Shown in pieces: positions 10,502-19,994 of a stretch of 64,000 nucleotides of DNA; within the stretch, counting starts at the first letter, position 1, and each line of letters starts with the position of its first letter. This DNA comes from an uncultured Paracoccaceae bacterium (GTDB lineage: Bacteria > Pseudomonadota > Alphaproteobacteria > Rhodobacterales > Rhodobacteraceae). The stretch is from the NCBI GenBank assembly GCA_947495295.1, contig CANLYJ010000003.1, positions 248,001 through 312,000 on the forward strand, in the 5' to 3' direction. The translations under genes were made by a program, and so were the position numbers. Under the pieces are notes generated by a model. The model was not told the origin of the DNA and ran no database searches. It worked only from the letters and a program-made list of their open reading frames with translations.

Positions 10502-10996
10502 TCATCTGTACGGCGCATCCAGTTCAAGGTTGCGGGCGATCTCGGTTTCCCAGCGGTCACCGTTCTCCAACAGTTTCGCCTTGTCGTAATACAGCTCTTC
10601 CCGCGTTTCCGTGCTGAACTCGAAATTCGGGCCTTCGACAATCGCATCCACCGGGCAGGCCTCTTGGCAGAAACCGCAATAGATGCATTTGGTCATGTCG
10701 ATGTCATAGCGGGTTGTGCGGCGGGAGCCATCGTCGCGCGGCTCCGCATCAATCGTGATGGCCTGAGCAGGGCAAACCGCCTCGCAAAGCTTACAAGCAA
10801 TGCAACGCTCTTCCCCATTGGGATAACGGCGCAACGCATGCTCACCGCGAAAACGCGGGGACAGCGGCCCTTTTTCATGCGGGTAGTTCAGCGTCGCTTT
10901 GGGTGAAAAGAAATATTTCAGCCCCAGCTTGAAACCCTGAAACACATCCTGCAGCAGGAAATATTTTGCGGCGCGGTTATAGTCGATTTGGGTCAT
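10502..10996 (-). CDS. nuoI: NADH-quinone oxidoreductase subunit I
   Basis: This 164-residue ferredoxin-like subunit of the peripheral arm carries clusters N6a and N6b. Two CxxCxxCxxxCP motifs are present, at C65/C68/C71/C75 and C104/C107/C110/C114. The ATG at 10996 ([13 protein letters not shown]) is preferred because upstream in-frame starts extend into the preceding gene; the chosen start overlaps that gene by four bases (ATGA). The N-terminal amphipathic helix that docks the subunit on the membrane arm is visible. Confidence 0.96.
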   Translation of the reverse strand: MTQIDYNRAAKYFLLQDVFQGFKLGLKYFFSPKATLNYPHEKGPLSPRFRGEHALRRYPNGEERCIACKLCEAVCPAQAITIDAEPRDDGSRRTTRYDIDMTKCIYCGFCQEACPVDAIVEGPNFEFSTETREELYYDKAKLLENGDRWETEIARNLELDAPYR

Positions 10997-11517
10997 GATG
11001 CTTCCCCACATTCTTCCATCATTAGACGAATTTTTCGATTGCCAAAATCCTGATGGCTAGGGTGTCCGCCCATTGGGGCAACAAGGCGCGATTTATTGTC
11101 ACAAAGAAATGTGACACTTTCGGATCGACAATTGACCTCGCCAAGCTCGCCGCAAGATATCGCACGTAGGGTATGGCCCGTCGCGTAGAATATATTGAGA
11201 TCAGGGTGTTTTTCCCTAACGACATCTAGGTATCGTTCAGCGGCTTCCCGTGTAGACGAAGCCGACCAATCATCAGATGCGTGAATCAACGAGCTTTCAA
11301 GCATTGCGCCCGTTAAATACTCAACCCCAATTTCGTTGTCGGCCAACGGCATGCCTTCGTTCGCCGCCAAGTCTATCAAGACACCAAATGCACATTTATA
11401 GTCACCAGCCACCGCACATTTCTGCGCCGCCGCAACGCCATCATCCATCGGTGATGCCGTTGCGACACCGCAAAATAATAGACTGACATAGAACGTAAAG
11501 ATGCCCCGCACGATCAC
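10993..11517 (-). CDS. Exported Cys-containing protein of unknown function between nuoH and nuoI
   Basis: This protein of about 174 residues opens with a signal peptide ([20 protein letters not shown]). GTG at 11517 makes a four-base GTGA overlap with the nuoH stop. GTG at 11511 or ATG at 11541 are alternatives, the last overlapping nuoH by 28 bases. The mature region ([18 protein letters not shown], then [16 protein letters not shown]) resembles Sel1/TPR-like helical repeats, and there are about six cysteines, so a disulfide-bonded periplasmic protein is likely. Base composition is more AT-rich than the nuo genes around it, suggesting later acquisition. It overlaps the nuoI start, so it is locked into the operon. 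No specific role in complex I can be read. Confidence 0.7.
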   Translation of the reverse strand: MIVRGIFTFYVSLLFCGVATASPMDDGVAAAQKCAVAGDYKCAFGVLIDLAANEGMPLADNEIGVEYLTGAMLESSLIHASDDWSASSTREAAERYLDVVREKHPDLNIFYATGHTLRAISCGELGEVNCRSESVTFLCDNKSRLVAPMGGHPSHQDFGNRKIRLMMEECGEAS

Positions 11518-12551
11518 GCCCCCACTGCCCAACGGGCCCAAAACCCGCCGAGCACTTCATATTTTGCAAGAAACGACACGATCACCACCCAGGCCAGTGA
11601 CATTGGCAGGAACACTTTCCAGCCGATCCGCATCAACTGGTCATAGCGGTAACGTGGCGTGATCGCCTTCACCATGGAAAAGATGAAGAAACAGAAACCC
11701 ATCTTGAGGATCATCCACAGAATGCCATCCGGCAGGCCCGGAATGGGTGACAGCCAACCGCCCAGGAACAACAGCGAAATCAGGGCGCACATCAGCACGA
11801 CAGCCATCAATTCGCCAATCATGAACAGCAGGAAGGGCGTCGATGAATACTCCACCTGATAGCCCGCCACCAGCTCCGATTCCGCCTCTGGCAGGTCGAA
11901 TGGGGGGCGGTTTGTTTCGGCCAAGGCGCTGACAAAGAACAGGAAAAACATCGGCAGATGCGGCAGGATATACCAGCTGAGCAGGCCCGCCCCGCGCTGT
12001 GCTTCAACAATATCTCCGAAATTCATCGACCCGGTGGAGATGATGACGCCGATGATGATCAGCCCAATGGAAACCTCATAAGAAATCATCTGCGCGGCAG
12101 AGCGCAGCGAGCCTAGAAACGGGTATTTGGAGTTTGACGCCCAGCCGCCCATGATAACGCCGTAAACCTCAAGCGAGCCGATGGCGAAGATATAAAGGAT
12201 GGCCACATTGATATCGGCCAGTACCCAACCGTCGTTAAACGGGATCACCGCCCATGAAATCACCGCCAGCACAAAGGCGATCATCGGGGCGAGGAAAAAC
12301 ACGGCCTTATCCGCCCCGGCGGGTACAACGATTTCCTTGACGATATATTTCAGGAAATCAGCGAAGGATTGCAGCAGGCCAAAGGCACCAACCACATTCG
12401 GCCCCTTGCGCATCTGCACAGCGGCCCAGATTTTCCGGTCGGCATACATCAGAAACGCCAGCGCCACCAAAAGCGGGACAAGAACCAGCAAACATTGCGC
12501 CAGAATGACAAGAACGATGCCAAGGTTGGTGTTGGTAAAGAATTCAACCAT
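11514..12551 (-). CDS. nuoH: NADH-quinone oxidoreductase subunit H
   Basis: This 345-residue subunit has eight helices, links the peripheral and membrane arms and forms the quinone site entrance. Conserved blocks are [19 protein letters not shown], the acidic loop [20 protein letters not shown], and [20 protein letters not shown]. It lies 11 bases after nuoG and its stop is overlapped by the following exported-protein gene. Confidence 0.96.
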   Translation of the reverse strand: MVEFFTNTNLGIVLVILAQCLLVLVPLLVALAFLMYADRKIWAAVQMRKGPNVVGAFGLLQSFADFLKYIVKEIVVPAGADKAVFFLAPMIAFVLAVISWAVIPFNDGWVLADINVAILYIFAIGSLEVYGVIMGGWASNSKYPFLGSLRSAAQMISYEVSIGLIIIGVIISTGSMNFGDIVEAQRGAGLLSWYILPHLPMFFLFFVSALAETNRPPFDLPEAESELVAGYQVEYSSTPFLLFMIGELMAVVLMCALISLLFLGGWLSPIPGLPDGILWMILKMGFCFFIFSMVKAITPRYRYDQLMRIGWKVFLPMSLAWVVIVSFLAKYEVLGGFWARWAVGA

Positions 12552-12562
12552 TATCGTCGTCC

Positions 12563-14581
12563 TTATTCCGCCGCCATCGGCGCAGATTTGCGCGCTTTGG
12601 CATTGGCACTCAGTTCCGCCATCAGGGTCGAGGCGCGTGCGATGGGGTTCGTCAGGTAGAAATCAGTGACCGCATTCACAAAATCCGCCTTGCCGGGCTT
12701 TTTGACCGGAATTGGCTGCCATTCGTTTTCGGCTACCTCATCCACGCGGCCCAGATGCGGGTGTGCGGCCACCAGCGCCTGACGCAATTGCGCCATGCTG
12801 TCATACGCCAATGTGGCGTCCAGTTCTGCCGACAATGCCCGAAGGATCGCCCAGTTTTCCTTGGCCTCGCCGGGAGGGAAGCTGGCGCGCAGGGCAAGCT
12901 GTGGCCGCCCTTCGGTATTCACAAACAACCCGTTTTCTTCGGTATAGGCGGCGGAAGGCAGGATGATGTCGGCGCGATGCGCCCCGCGATCGCCATGTGA
13001 ACCCTGATAGATCACAAAGGCACCCGGCTTCACCTCTACCTCGTCCGCGCCAAGGTTATAGATCACCTCTGCCCCGTCCAGCGCAGCCTCAAGCCCGCCT
13101 TCAGTACAGGCACCCACATCCATCGCGCCAACGCGACTGGCAGCGGTGTGCAGCACCATGAATTTCGAATTGGCGGCATCTGCCGCTTTCATCGCCTGGC
13201 TCAGCACAGCTTCACCATCAGCTTCGGTCAGGGCACCCTGACCGACAATCATAACACCAGCCACGTCCTGTTTGTCGGAATGGTCCTGCCCCGCAAGATC
13301 AACCAGCGCATCGCGACCGGCCCCAATCTGGATCACATCATAGGTCAGATCGTCATCTGTCCCGATCCGGGCCACTTTTGCGCCTTTAGACCAGGCTTTA
13401 CGGACGCGGGCGTTCAGCACAGGGGCTTCCGTCCGGGGGTTCGTACCCACCATAAGGACCATCTGCGCATCATCGATATCTTCGATGCTGGCATTACCGA
13501 CATAGGCCGACCGGTTCCCGATGGGCAGCTTGGCCCCATCGGTGCGGCATTCAACATGGCCGCCCTGCCCCTCAATCAACTGCTTGAGCGCGAATGCGGC
13601 TTCAACCGAGGCCAGATCACCGACCAGACCGGCAATCTTTTTGCCTTTCATCGCAGCAGCAGCAGCCGTCAGCGCCTCTGGCCAGCTCGCCTTGCGCAGT
13701 TTGCCGTTTTCGCGAATGTAAGGCGTGTCCAGACGCTGGCGGCGCAACCCATCCCAAACAAAACGTGTCTTGTCGGAAATCCATTCCTCGTTCACGCCAT
13801 CATGGTTGCGGGGCAGGAAACGCATGACTTCGCGACCTTTGGTATCGACGCGAATATTGGAGCCAAGCGCATCCATCACATCAATAGATTCGGTTTTTGT
13901 CAGCTCCCACGGGCGGGCGGTGAAGGCGTATGGCTTGGACACCAGCGCGCCAACCGGGCACAGATCAATGATATTGCCCTGCATATTCGAATCGAGCGTT
14001 TCACCCAGATAGGATGTAATCTCTGCATCCTCTCCACGGCCGGTTTGCCCCATCTGGTGGATGCCCGCGACCTCGGTCGTGAAGCGCACACAACGGGTAC
14101 AGGAAATGCAGCGCGTCATGTGGGTTTCGACCAGCGGGCCGAGGTCCAGATCCTCGGTCGCGCGTTTGGGTTCGCGGAAACGGCTGAAGTCAACGCCGTA
14201 AGCCATCGCCTGATCCTGCAAATCACACTCGCCGCCCTGATCGCAGATCGGGCAATCCAGCGGGTGGTTGATCAGCAGAAACTCCATGACCCCTTCACGG
14301 GCCTTTTTGACCATGGGGGAATTGGTTTTCACCACTGGCGGCTGGCCTTCAGGGCCGGGGCGCAAATCGCGCACCTGCATCGCGCAAGAGGCGGCAGGTT
14401 TCGGCGGACCGCCCACAACCTCAACCAGACACATGCGGCAATTGCCTGCGATAGAAAGCCGTTCATGATAACAGAAACGGGGGATTTCGATGCCGGCTTC
14501 TTCGCAGGCTTGTATCAGGGTCATCGCCCCGTCAACTTCGACCTCATTTCCATCAATGATGACTTTGCGCAGATCAGACAT
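12563..14581 (-). CDS. nuoG: NADH-quinone oxidoreductase subunit G
   Basis: At 672 residues this is the mitochondrial/alphaproteobacterial-type 75-kDa subunit. The N-terminal [2Fe-2S] ligands are C37, C48, C51 and C66. Next come the His-Cys cluster ([17 protein letters not shown]) and the [4Fe-4S] motif [14 protein letters not shown]. The rest is a degenerate molybdopterin-oxidoreductase domain. The length matches the short form without the extra N7 cluster region. It is spaced 11 bases from nuoH. Upstream, a gap of about 170 bases separates it from the exported-protein gene at 14751. Confidence 0.96.
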   Translation of the reverse strand: MSDLRKVIIDGNEVEVDGAMTLIQACEEAGIEIPRFCYHERLSIAGNCRMCLVEVVGGPPKPAASCAMQVRDLRPGPEGQPPVVKTNSPMVKKAREGVMEFLLINHPLDCPICDQGGECDLQDQAMAYGVDFSRFREPKRATEDLDLGPLVETHMTRCISCTRCVRFTTEVAGIHQMGQTGRGEDAEITSYLGETLDSNMQGNIIDLCPVGALVSKPYAFTARPWELTKTESIDVMDALGSNIRVDTKGREVMRFLPRNHDGVNEEWISDKTRFVWDGLRRQRLDTPYIRENGKLRKASWPEALTAAAAAMKGKKIAGLVGDLASVEAAFALKQLIEGQGGHVECRTDGAKLPIGNRSAYVGNASIEDIDDAQMVLMVGTNPRTEAPVLNARVRKAWSKGAKVARIGTDDDLTYDVIQIGAGRDALVDLAGQDHSDKQDVAGVMIVGQGALTEADGEAVLSQAMKAADAANSKFMVLHTAASRVGAMDVGACTEGGLEAALDGAEVIYNLGADEVEVKPGAFVIYQGSHGDRGAHRADIILPSAAYTEENGLFVNTEGRPQLALRASFPPGEAKENWAILRALSAELDATLAYDSMAQLRQALVAAHPHLGRVDEVAENEWQPIPVKKPGKADFVNAVTDFYLTNPIARASTLMAELSANAKARKSAPMAAE

Positions 14582-14750
14582 GGCGTGCCTTATATGTTCC
14601 CGATGACACAGCCATCCGCGTTGCGGCGGCTGCGCGTTGCCGCGTTCTAGCGCGACATGGGCGGCGATGCCAGTCTGATCGGCAAAAAAGACGTCAATTT
14701 ATGGGGGGCTTATCATCGGCTGTTCATGCCGGTGATTGACCAGCTTTGGC

Positions 14751-15158
14751 CTAACGCAGCAACCAGCCAACCCTTGTGTCGCGCGCGATCTGATCACGGC
14801 CTGCGGCGCAATAGGTGGCCTCTTGTCCTTCGACGACCCCCAGCAAGGCCAGCTGCTGGCGGGCGATGGCCTCTAGCCGGCGCTGTTCGGATTTGTTGTC
14901 GATATACGCATCAATCTGTGCATCGCTGTAACCGCGCTGTTGTGCATAGCGCTTTAGCTCCTGCAAATAGGAAATACCACGAAAGGTCCGGGCGCTCAGG
15001 CTGCTGCATTTCTCAGAGATTTCATAGGCCATGCCAACCTGCACGATCCCGTCGCGCACGCGGGCCTCATCCTTCAGCGCTGATTGCGCCGTGGCAGCAC
15101 CCGCAAATCCGACAATCGCGAGCATTGCAGCCGTCATACCCAATGATGCCAATTTCAT
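14751..15158 (-). CDS. Small exported protein, DUF5333-like
   Basis: A 135-residue protein with a signal peptide (MKLASLGMTAAMLAIVGFAGAATAQS). The ATG at 15158 is preceded by a good ribosome site (GGAGAACGAAG). The mature part has one Cys near its start (EKCSSLSAR) and one near its end (ATYCAAGRDQ), probably a disulfide. I connect it with the DUF5333 type of protein seen in Rhodobacterales nuo loci from memory, so the name is tentative. The lipoprotein at 16001 has a similar plan (N-C-A-H-Y-S-Y early, D-L-C-P-A-A late) and may be a distant paralogue. It lies between nuoF and nuoG. Confidence 0.7.
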   Translation of the reverse strand: MKLASLGMTAAMLAIVGFAGAATAQSALKDEARVRDGIVQVGMAYEISEKCSSLSARTFRGISYLQELKRYAQQRGYSDAQIDAYIDNKSEQRRLEAIARQQLALLGVVEGQEATYCAAGRDQIARDTRVGWLLR

Positions 15159-15243
15159 CTTCGTTCTCCTGTCAGACGCAAGACATGGCTTGCTGTCGTG
15201 ACACATCGTTATTTGGGTCACGTTATTCAATATCAGCCTGTGG

Positions 15244-15720
15244 TTATCCATCGTTCTCCGTGGTTTCTGCGGATGCGGCGGCCACTAACCCATTGGGACC
15301 AAACGCCTCTTGGCTGTCTCCGGTGTTTTGCACCATGCGCCAGCGCACCATGCCCTCTGCCACGTCAGGGCGGTGCCCTTCTGGCACCCACCAGCAAACC
15401 AAGAAGCCACTATCGCCCGGAACGAACCATGCAGTACGCCCTGCCATGATCTTTGCATGCAGTGTTTTGGTGACAAATTGATAAAGCGGGGCGGCCCCTT
15501 GCCATACCGACAGGGTGGATGCGGTGTTGGGCCGATCCGCCAGTGGTCCGGTCGGATCCTCTTGCGCGGCTTCCATTGCTGCGTCAGGCATACGCCCGAC
15601 AAAACCGGGGCTGCGCGCTGCAATCACATTGACCTGATCCAGCGCATTTTCGAACCCTGCAAGGCGCGGGTCGCCCCAGGGGTAGCGTAAGGTGCCAAAA
15701 TTGAACTCTGCCAGATGCAT
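15244..15720 (-). CDS. DUF3291-family protein
   Basis: A 158-residue soluble protein. The pattern MHLAEFNFGTLRYPWGDPRLAGFENALDQVN, followed by a Trp-rich core (TLSVWQGAAPLYQFV, AWFVPG, LVCWWVPEGHRP), fits the DUF3291 family of small monooxygenase-fold (dimeric alpha-beta barrel) proteins. No function is established. The ATG at 15720 is preferred over the GTG one codon earlier. It sits in the nuoF-nuoG interval with other accessory genes. Upstream is a palindrome (15739-15756) that also occurs at 43949. Confidence 0.72.
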   Translation of the reverse strand: MHLAEFNFGTLRYPWGDPRLAGFENALDQVNVIAARSPGFVGRMPDAAMEAAQEDPTGPLADRPNTASTLSVWQGAAPLYQFVTKTLHAKIMAGRTAWFVPGDSGFLVCWWVPEGHRPDVAEGMVRWRMVQNTGDSQEAFGPNGLVAAASAETTENDG

Positions 15721-15738
15721 CACTGATCCTTTATGCAG

Positions 15739-15756
15739 GATGGGTTAAAACCCATC
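15739..15756. repeat. Palindrome GATGGGTT-AA-AACCCATC
   Basis: Eight-base arms around AA, followed by TTAC. The element lies between the small membrane protein gene (15762) and the DUF3291 gene. The same core is the centre of the 26-base palindrome at 43949-43974, which identifies a dispersed repeat family. Confidence 0.8.
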
Positions 15757-15761
15757 TTACG

Positions 15762-15989
15762 TCAGCGTCGCCGCTGCCGCGTCGGGGCCACCCCGGCCAG
15801 CCCTTTCCGTATAAAGGCAAAGGTCAGGACAAGACCGATAGCGGCCAACAGCCCGGCGGCCCCATAGGCCCAGATCGGGGCAATCCCGGCCAGAACAGCC
15901 TGCATCGTGAACCAGCTGGGCAGCCCGCAGATGATGAATGTGAAAAGGGCCGCACAGAAACTCGCGGCCCCGTCCAGAACATTACGCAT
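15762..15989 (-). CDS. Small membrane protein of unknown function
   Basis: A 75-residue protein with two hydrophobic segments (LFTFIICGLPSWFTMQAVLAG and WAYGAAGLLAAIGLVLTFAF) and a basic C-terminus ending RQRRR, so both ends are probably cytoplasmic. ATG start at 15989. It follows the lipoprotein at 16001 by 11 bases on the same strand, within the nuoF-nuoG interval. I do not recognise a family. Confidence 0.6.
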   Translation of the reverse strand: MRNVLDGAASFCAALFTFIICGLPSWFTMQAVLAGIAPIWAYGAAGLLAAIGLVLTFAFIRKGLAGVAPTRQRRR

Positions 15990-16000
15990 CGGTCAGACGC

Positions 16001-16417
16001 CTAGCCCGCGGGGACCAGCACCGCCGCCATCGCGCTGTTTTCCAGTGTTTCGGCATCTGCAGCCGGGCACAGATCTTCGCCTGTCGACAGATCCACGCCA
16101 TGCTTGGCGTTAAAGCTGCGCTGGCTGACATCGGTTTCCAGATCAATCTGGTTGCGCAGACCCAAGGCAGACAGTGACCCGCGGCCCACCTCGTTCCGCT
16201 TTTCATTGACCAGCAGATCAACGGCTGAGTCGTAGCTGTAATGGGCGCAGTTCTGTGCCACCTGATTTGCGATTTTCAAGGTCGCGTAATATTGCGGGGT
16301 GGGCAGGTTATACAGCTTCTGCACCGCCGCATCCTCAAACGGGCGGGCGCCGCCCGGTCCGGTTGCACATGCGGCCAATGTCAAAGCCGCCCCAATCATC
16401 ATTCCACGTATCATCAT
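16001..16417 (-). CDS. Lipoprotein in the nuo operon
   Basis: A 138-residue predicted lipoprotein with lipobox L-T-L-A-A-C after [11 protein letters not shown]. The ATG at 16417 overlaps the nuoF stop by four bases (ATGA), so it is translated with nuoF. The mature part has cysteines in N-C-A-H-Y-S-Y and D-L-C-P-A-A and ends in hydrophobic residues. It resembles the exported protein at 14751 in plan. It is probably a periplasmic or outer-membrane-anchored protein of unknown role. Confidence 0.72.
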   Translation of the reverse strand: MMIRGMMIGAALTLAACATGPGGARPFEDAAVQKLYNLPTPQYYATLKIANQVAQNCAHYSYDSAVDLLVNEKRNEVGRGSLSALGLRNQIDLETDVSQRSFNAKHGVDLSTGEDLCPAADAETLENSAMAAVLVPAG

Positions 16418-17700
16418 TCTGCTGCTATCCCTGCGACGCGTTTATCCTTGATCCGGTCCTCTATCTCGTCCCGGAAGTTCTTGACCAAACCCTGGATCGG
16501 CCATGCGGCGGCATCACCCAGCGCGCAGATCGTATGGCCTTCCACCTGTTTGGTCACATCCAGCAGCATATCAATCTCTTCGGGGCGCGCATCCCCTTTC
16601 ACTAAACGGGCCATAACGCGCATCATCCAGCCGGTGCCTTCGCGGCAGGGCGTACACTGGCCGCAGCTTTCATGCTTGTAGAATTTGGACAAACGCCAGA
16701 TCGCTTTGATCATGTCGGTGGACTGATCCATCACGATCACGGCGGCAGTGCCAAGGGATGATCCCTTTTCCTTTAGCGCATCAAAATCCATGATCGCATC
16801 GCGCATGTTTTCGCCGCGCACACATGGTACGGAGGAACCACCGGGGATCACAGCCTTGAGGTTATCCCATCCACCGCGAATACCGCCGCAATGTTTCTCG
16901 ATAAGCTCTTCAAAGCTGATCGACATTTCTTCCTCGACCACGCAAGGGTTGTTCACATTGCCCGAGATGGCAAACAGCTTTGTGCCCGCATTATTCGGAC
17001 GGCCCATACCGGCGAACCATTCGCCACCCCGGCGCAAGATGGTCGGAACAACGGCAATTGATTCCACATTGTTCACCGTGGTCGGGCAACCATAAAGGCC
17101 AGCACCCGCAGGGAATGGCGGCTTCATGCGCGGCATGCCCTTCTTGCCCTCCAGGCTTTCCAGGAGGGCAGTTTCCTCACCACAGATATAGGCGCCAGCG
17201 CCGTGGGTCAGGTAAATGTCGAAATCCCAACCGGACTTGCAGGCATCCTTACCCACCAGACCAGCGGCATAAGCCTCATCAATGGCGGCCTGCAGGGCTT
17301 CTTTCTCGCGAATATATTCGCCACGGATATAGATGTAACAGGCATGGGCATTCATCGCGAAAGACGCGATCAGGCAACCTTCCACCAGTGTGTGCGGATC
17401 ATGGCGCATGATCTCGCGGTCTTTGCACGTGCCTGGCTCGGATTCGTCAGCATTGACCACCAGATAGGCCGGGCGACCATCGCTTTCCTTAGGCATGAAG
17501 GACCATTTCAGGCCGGTGGGAAAACCCGCACCGCCGCGACCACGCAGACCGGATGTCTTCATCTCGCTGATGATCCAGTCTCGGCCCTTTTTGATGATAC
17601 CTGCCGTGCCATCCCAATGGCCACGCGCCTGCGCGCCCTTGAGGGTACGGTCATGCATGCCGTAAAGGTTGGTGAAAATCCGGTCCTGGTCTTTGAGCAT
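16414..17700 (-). CDS. nuoF: NADH-quinone oxidoreductase subunit F
   Basis: The 428-residue NADH-binding subunit holds FMN and cluster N3. Visible are the FMN/NADH loop [17 protein letters not shown], the glycine-rich [19 protein letters not shown], and the cluster ligands [15 protein letters not shown] with a fourth cysteine in [16 protein letters not shown] at 17700 shares one base with the preceding stop (TGATG); longer in-frame starts run into that gene. This is the entry point of electrons from NADH. Confidence 0.96.
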   Translation of the reverse strand: MLKDQDRIFTNLYGMHDRTLKGAQARGHWDGTAGIIKKGRDWIISEMKTSGLRGRGGAGFPTGLKWSFMPKESDGRPAYLVVNADESEPGTCKDREIMRHDPHTLVEGCLIASFAMNAHACYIYIRGEYIREKEALQAAIDEAYAAGLVGKDACKSGWDFDIYLTHGAGAYICGEETALLESLEGKKGMPRMKPPFPAGAGLYGCPTTVNNVESIAVVPTILRRGGEWFAGMGRPNNAGTKLFAISGNVNNPCVVEEEMSISFEELIEKHCGGIRGGWDNLKAVIPGGSSVPCVRGENMRDAIMDFDALKEKGSSLGTAAVIVMDQSTDMIKAIWRLSKFYKHESCGQCTPCREGTGWMMRVMARLVKGDARPEEIDMLLDVTKQVEGHTICALGDAAAWPIQGLVKNFRDEIEDRIKDKRVAGIAAE

Positions 17701-17930
17701 CAGTTCTCGCCCTTGTCGTTCTGGCGCGCGCGCCAAAGTTGATATGTCCGCCACAGGCCAAACCCGAAACCGGCCATCGCTGCAAGGTCAAAAAACGCCC
17801 GCGTGCGATTGGACCAGTTATATTCGGCACCGATCAGGTTTAACAACATCCACAAAACAGCAACACCGGCAATGATCAACGCGACCCGTTGTCCTGCCTT
17901 GGCCTGTTCGGTGTCTCCGTGTTGCGCCAT
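17700..17930 (-). CDS. Small two-helix membrane protein, DUF5337-like
   Basis: A 76-residue protein with two transmembrane segments ([20 protein letters not shown] and ALF-type [20 protein letters not shown]) and charged ends. Proteins of this size at this place upstream of nuoF are usual in Rhodobacterales and I believe correspond to DUF5337. Its TGA overlaps the nuoF ATG. It may be a small accessory or assembly subunit of complex I, which is inference from position only. Confidence 0.72.
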   Translation of the reverse strand: MAQHGDTEQAKAGQRVALIIAGVAVLWMLLNLIGAEYNWSNRTRAFFDLAAMAGFGFGLWRTYQLWRARQNDKGEN

Positions 17931-17943
17931 GGGTGCGCGACGT

Positions 17944-18714
17944 CTAGTAGACGTCGCCTTTCTTTACTTTGCTGGAAAACTCGGTCGCACCACCTTCCGC
18001 AAGCGTCTTGGCCTGTTCAACCCAATTGTCACGGCTGGCGCGGCCTTTGAACCCTTCCAGGTTATCATCCATCCAGGCCTGTTCGGACGGCCCCCAGGTT
18101 GATATCTGATCAAAGTGATAGATGCCCATACCGTGCAATGTCTTTTCCAGTTTCGGACCAACACCTTTGATCTGTTTCAGGTCATCAGGGCCGCCTTCAC
18201 GGGCAGCGCTCAGGAATTGGGGCTTACCGTCACCTGATGCGGGGGCTGGATCGGCTTCGGCTTCTGATCCCGGGCCGTCATATTTCCATTCGCCCTTCTT
18301 TGCATCCAGTTCTTCTTCGCCGGGTAACTTTGCGGATGGCTTGACTGCGGCGGCGGCAGGCGCCGCTGGCGCTGGTTCAGACGCAGGCTCTGGTGCTGCT
18401 GCAGCTTCTTGCGGTTCCGGTGCAGGTTCAGCCGCCGGGGCGGGTGCTGCAGCTGGTGCAGGTTCGGCAGCGGGCGCTGCGGCAGCGGTCGGTGCTGGTT
18501 CTGATTGACGGGCCACGGGCCCCGACGCATGCGGCGCAGGCTCGCGCCAGCCCAACATCAAAACAATCGCTGTGATGGCGGCAACGATGCCACCAATAAA
18601 CAAGGCGGCAATCCACCAATAATCATAAAGAACCAGCGCGACACCCGCGGCAATAATGCCGAACAAGGCCGCAACGGCAAAAATACCCTGACTTTTAGGT
18701 GCTGTATCTTTCAT
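17944..18714 (-). CDS. Membrane-anchored helix-hairpin-helix protein
   Basis: A 256-residue protein from ATG 18714, preceded by GGGAGATCAGATAAG. Two transmembrane segments lie near the N-terminus (GIFAVAALFGIIAAGVALVLY and WIAALFIGGIVAAITAIVLML). A long Ala/Pro/Glu-rich linker follows (about residues 65-125). The C-terminal domain, from residue 176, carries a helix-hairpin-helix (DDLKQIKGVGPKLEKTLHGM) and G-R-A-S-R-D-N-W. That domain is clearly related to the tail of NuoE (residues 304-369, encoded at 20658-21767). The layout suggests a membrane tether presenting this domain to the cytoplasm near complex I. The role is unknown, and upstream in-frame starts are unlikely. Confidence 0.82.
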   Translation of the reverse strand: MKDTAPKSQGIFAVAALFGIIAAGVALVLYDYWWIAALFIGGIVAAITAIVLMLGWREPAPHASGPVARQSEPAPTAAAAPAAEPAPAAAPAPAAEPAPEPQEAAAAPEPASEPAPAAPAAAAVKPSAKLPGEEELDAKKGEWKYDGPGSEAEADPAPASGDGKPQFLSAAREGGPDDLKQIKGVGPKLEKTLHGMGIYHFDQISTWGPSEQAWMDDNLEGFKGRASRDNWVEQAKTLAEGGATEFSSKVKKGDVY

Positions 18715-19025
18715 CTTATCTGATCTCCCTTGGGGCGGCCGCGAGCACGGCCTTAGCAGTATTATGCACCGCGAACAGGGTCTTTGCCCCTCACAAACCG
18801 CGACTGCGTGCCATAGGTCTAACCGAAACAACGCCCAAGCGAAAATAATTTGTGCAATTCGGGTGACTTACGATCCAATCTGTACATTTTGTGGGCGATC
18901 AAGCCCGATGGACGAGGTGCATAGAGCGGCATGGACCGGCAGGACGCGACTCTGGGCCGGTGCCTGCGATCCATGCAGATACGCGATGCGATCAATCTCA
19001 TTTCTGATGATCGCACCGCGCCTTC
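18715..19025. other. Intergenic stretch without a recognised gene
   Basis: About 310 bases upstream of the helix-hairpin-helix gene. I see no good start with a ribosome site and no family-like protein. It probably holds a promoter for the nuoF-side genes, since the membrane protein gene beyond ends with its own repeat tract, but no clear -35/-10 pair was found. Confidence 0.4.
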
Positions 19026-19065
19026 GATTAGATTAGATTAGATTAGATTAGATTAGATTAGATTA
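19026..19065. repeat. Tandem pentanucleotide GATTA x 8
   Basis: Eight exact copies of GATTA in 40 bases. The last unit supplies the TAA stop codon (19063-19065, minus strand) of the membrane protein gene. A perfect simple repeat of this length is prone to slippage. Because it starts at the stop codon, copy number changes would alter the 3' untranslated region, not the protein. Confidence 0.95.
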
Positions 19066-19905
19066 GAGTGTCGCCGAATTGGTTTCTGGCAACCCGCCCA
19101 GCCGCCAAAGCTGACTGATAGGACGCCATCGCAGGGCGAGGCGATAGCTCTCGACCGCAAGCCAGGCCCAAACCGCTGTTGCGCTTAGCGCTGCTATCAG
19201 GGCAACCTCCGACGCGAACCAGACAGTCGCGATCAAACCCGCAATCGGCATGGCTTGCATCATATGCGTCGCAAAGAAATGGGCCGGCCGCAGGTCCCCG
19301 CGATCCAGGGACCAATCGAGACCGATGATACGGCGTTCATTGGCGGGCTTATCCCCAAAGAATGGATTTTGCCGGATGCCAAGGTGGTAGGCCGATAGAA
19401 AGGTCATCACCGTCCCAAAGATCAGCCCAAGCCCGGTGGCCCATCGCAACGCCGGTGTCATCACAGCAACTTCGTCGATCAAAACCACCGCCCCAACAAA
19501 CGCCATTGGTGCCGTGACCAATGCAGCCATGATCGCCATGGTCAGCTCAAGTTTACGCATCAAGGGTGTCTTGGTATTGAAGTGAGACGGTTCGCCACGC
19601 GCCGCCTGGATACCGATAAAACCAACCTGAAAGATCAGCGCACCAACAGCAATGATTGCGATGGACGTCATGGTAACGCTCGTTTGCCAAGGTTCCGACA
19701 GCCAGGAAATGACAATGGCGTATGTTGCATAATGCATGGCCAAGGAGGATGAAAACCTGATCGGTTTCGCCCAGACACTTTCACCAAACAGGGTCCGGCC
19801 ATCGAAAACCCAGGCAGCACAGCTTAACACAAACCACACCAGGCACAGCATCGCCCCCACCCACATCAATTGTACGGACAAGGTCGCGTCAGCAATAATA
19901 TTCAT
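19063..19905 (-). CDS. Multi-pass membrane protein of unknown function, TetR-controlled
   Basis: A 280-residue protein with about seven or eight transmembrane segments and few charged residues in the core (VWFVLSCAAWVFDGRTLFGE, GALIFQVGFIGIQAARGEPSHFN, FFATHMMQAMPIAGLIATVWF). Conserved-looking histidines (H-F-F-A-T-H-M-M-Q) and the motif ARGEPSHFN are notable. I do not recognise the family by name. It is divergent from a TetR regulator, and two palindromic operators lie between them, so it is very likely the repressed target. It is set inside the nuo array but probably not transcribed with it. Confidence 0.75.
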   Translation of the reverse strand: MNIIADATLSVQLMWVGAMLCLVWFVLSCAAWVFDGRTLFGESVWAKPIRFSSSLAMHYATYAIVISWLSEPWQTSVTMTSIAIIAVGALIFQVGFIGIQAARGEPSHFNTKTPLMRKLELTMAIMAALVTAPMAFVGAVVLIDEVAVMTPALRWATGLGLIFGTVMTFLSAYHLGIRQNPFFGDKPANERRIIGLDWSLDRGDLRPAHFFATHMMQAMPIAGLIATVWFASEVALIAALSATAVWAWLAVESYRLALRWRPISQLWRLGGLPETNSATL

Positions 19906-19918
19906 CTTCTCTCTCCAT

Positions 19919-19935
19919 TGTAAGTATCACTTACT
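19919..19935. promoter_or_regulatory. TetR-type operator 1 (imperfect palindrome)
   Basis: TGTAAGTATCACTTACT, 16 bases before the start of the membrane protein gene. It is an inverted repeat of the same half-site as operator 2 (AAGT/ACTT core), with one mismatch at the outer end. The two centres are 26 bases apart. Confidence 0.75.
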
Positions 19936-19944
19936 TGCAATGGA

Positions 19945-19961
19945 TGTAAGTGACACTTACA
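19945..19961. promoter_or_regulatory. TetR-type operator 2 (perfect palindrome)
   Basis: TGTAAGTG-A-CACTTACA, a perfect inverted repeat with 8-base arms in the gap between the divergent membrane protein gene and the TetR gene. The pair of sites would allow the regulator to repress both promoters, a common TetR-family layout. Confidence 0.82.
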
Positions 19962-19994
19962 ATTGGTCAAGAAAGTTTTTAGGGGTGACCGAAA

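Noticed and set aside
13148..14650. 500-codon plus-strand frame opposite nuoG
   Set aside because: Antisense of the conserved iron-sulfur domains of NuoG; no recognisable fold and no ribosome site.
18381..18500. Ala/Pro/Glu-rich tract as a possible simple DNA repeat
   Set aside because: Codons vary throughout; it is a low-complexity protein linker between membrane helices and the helix-hairpin-helix domain, not a tandem DNA repeat.
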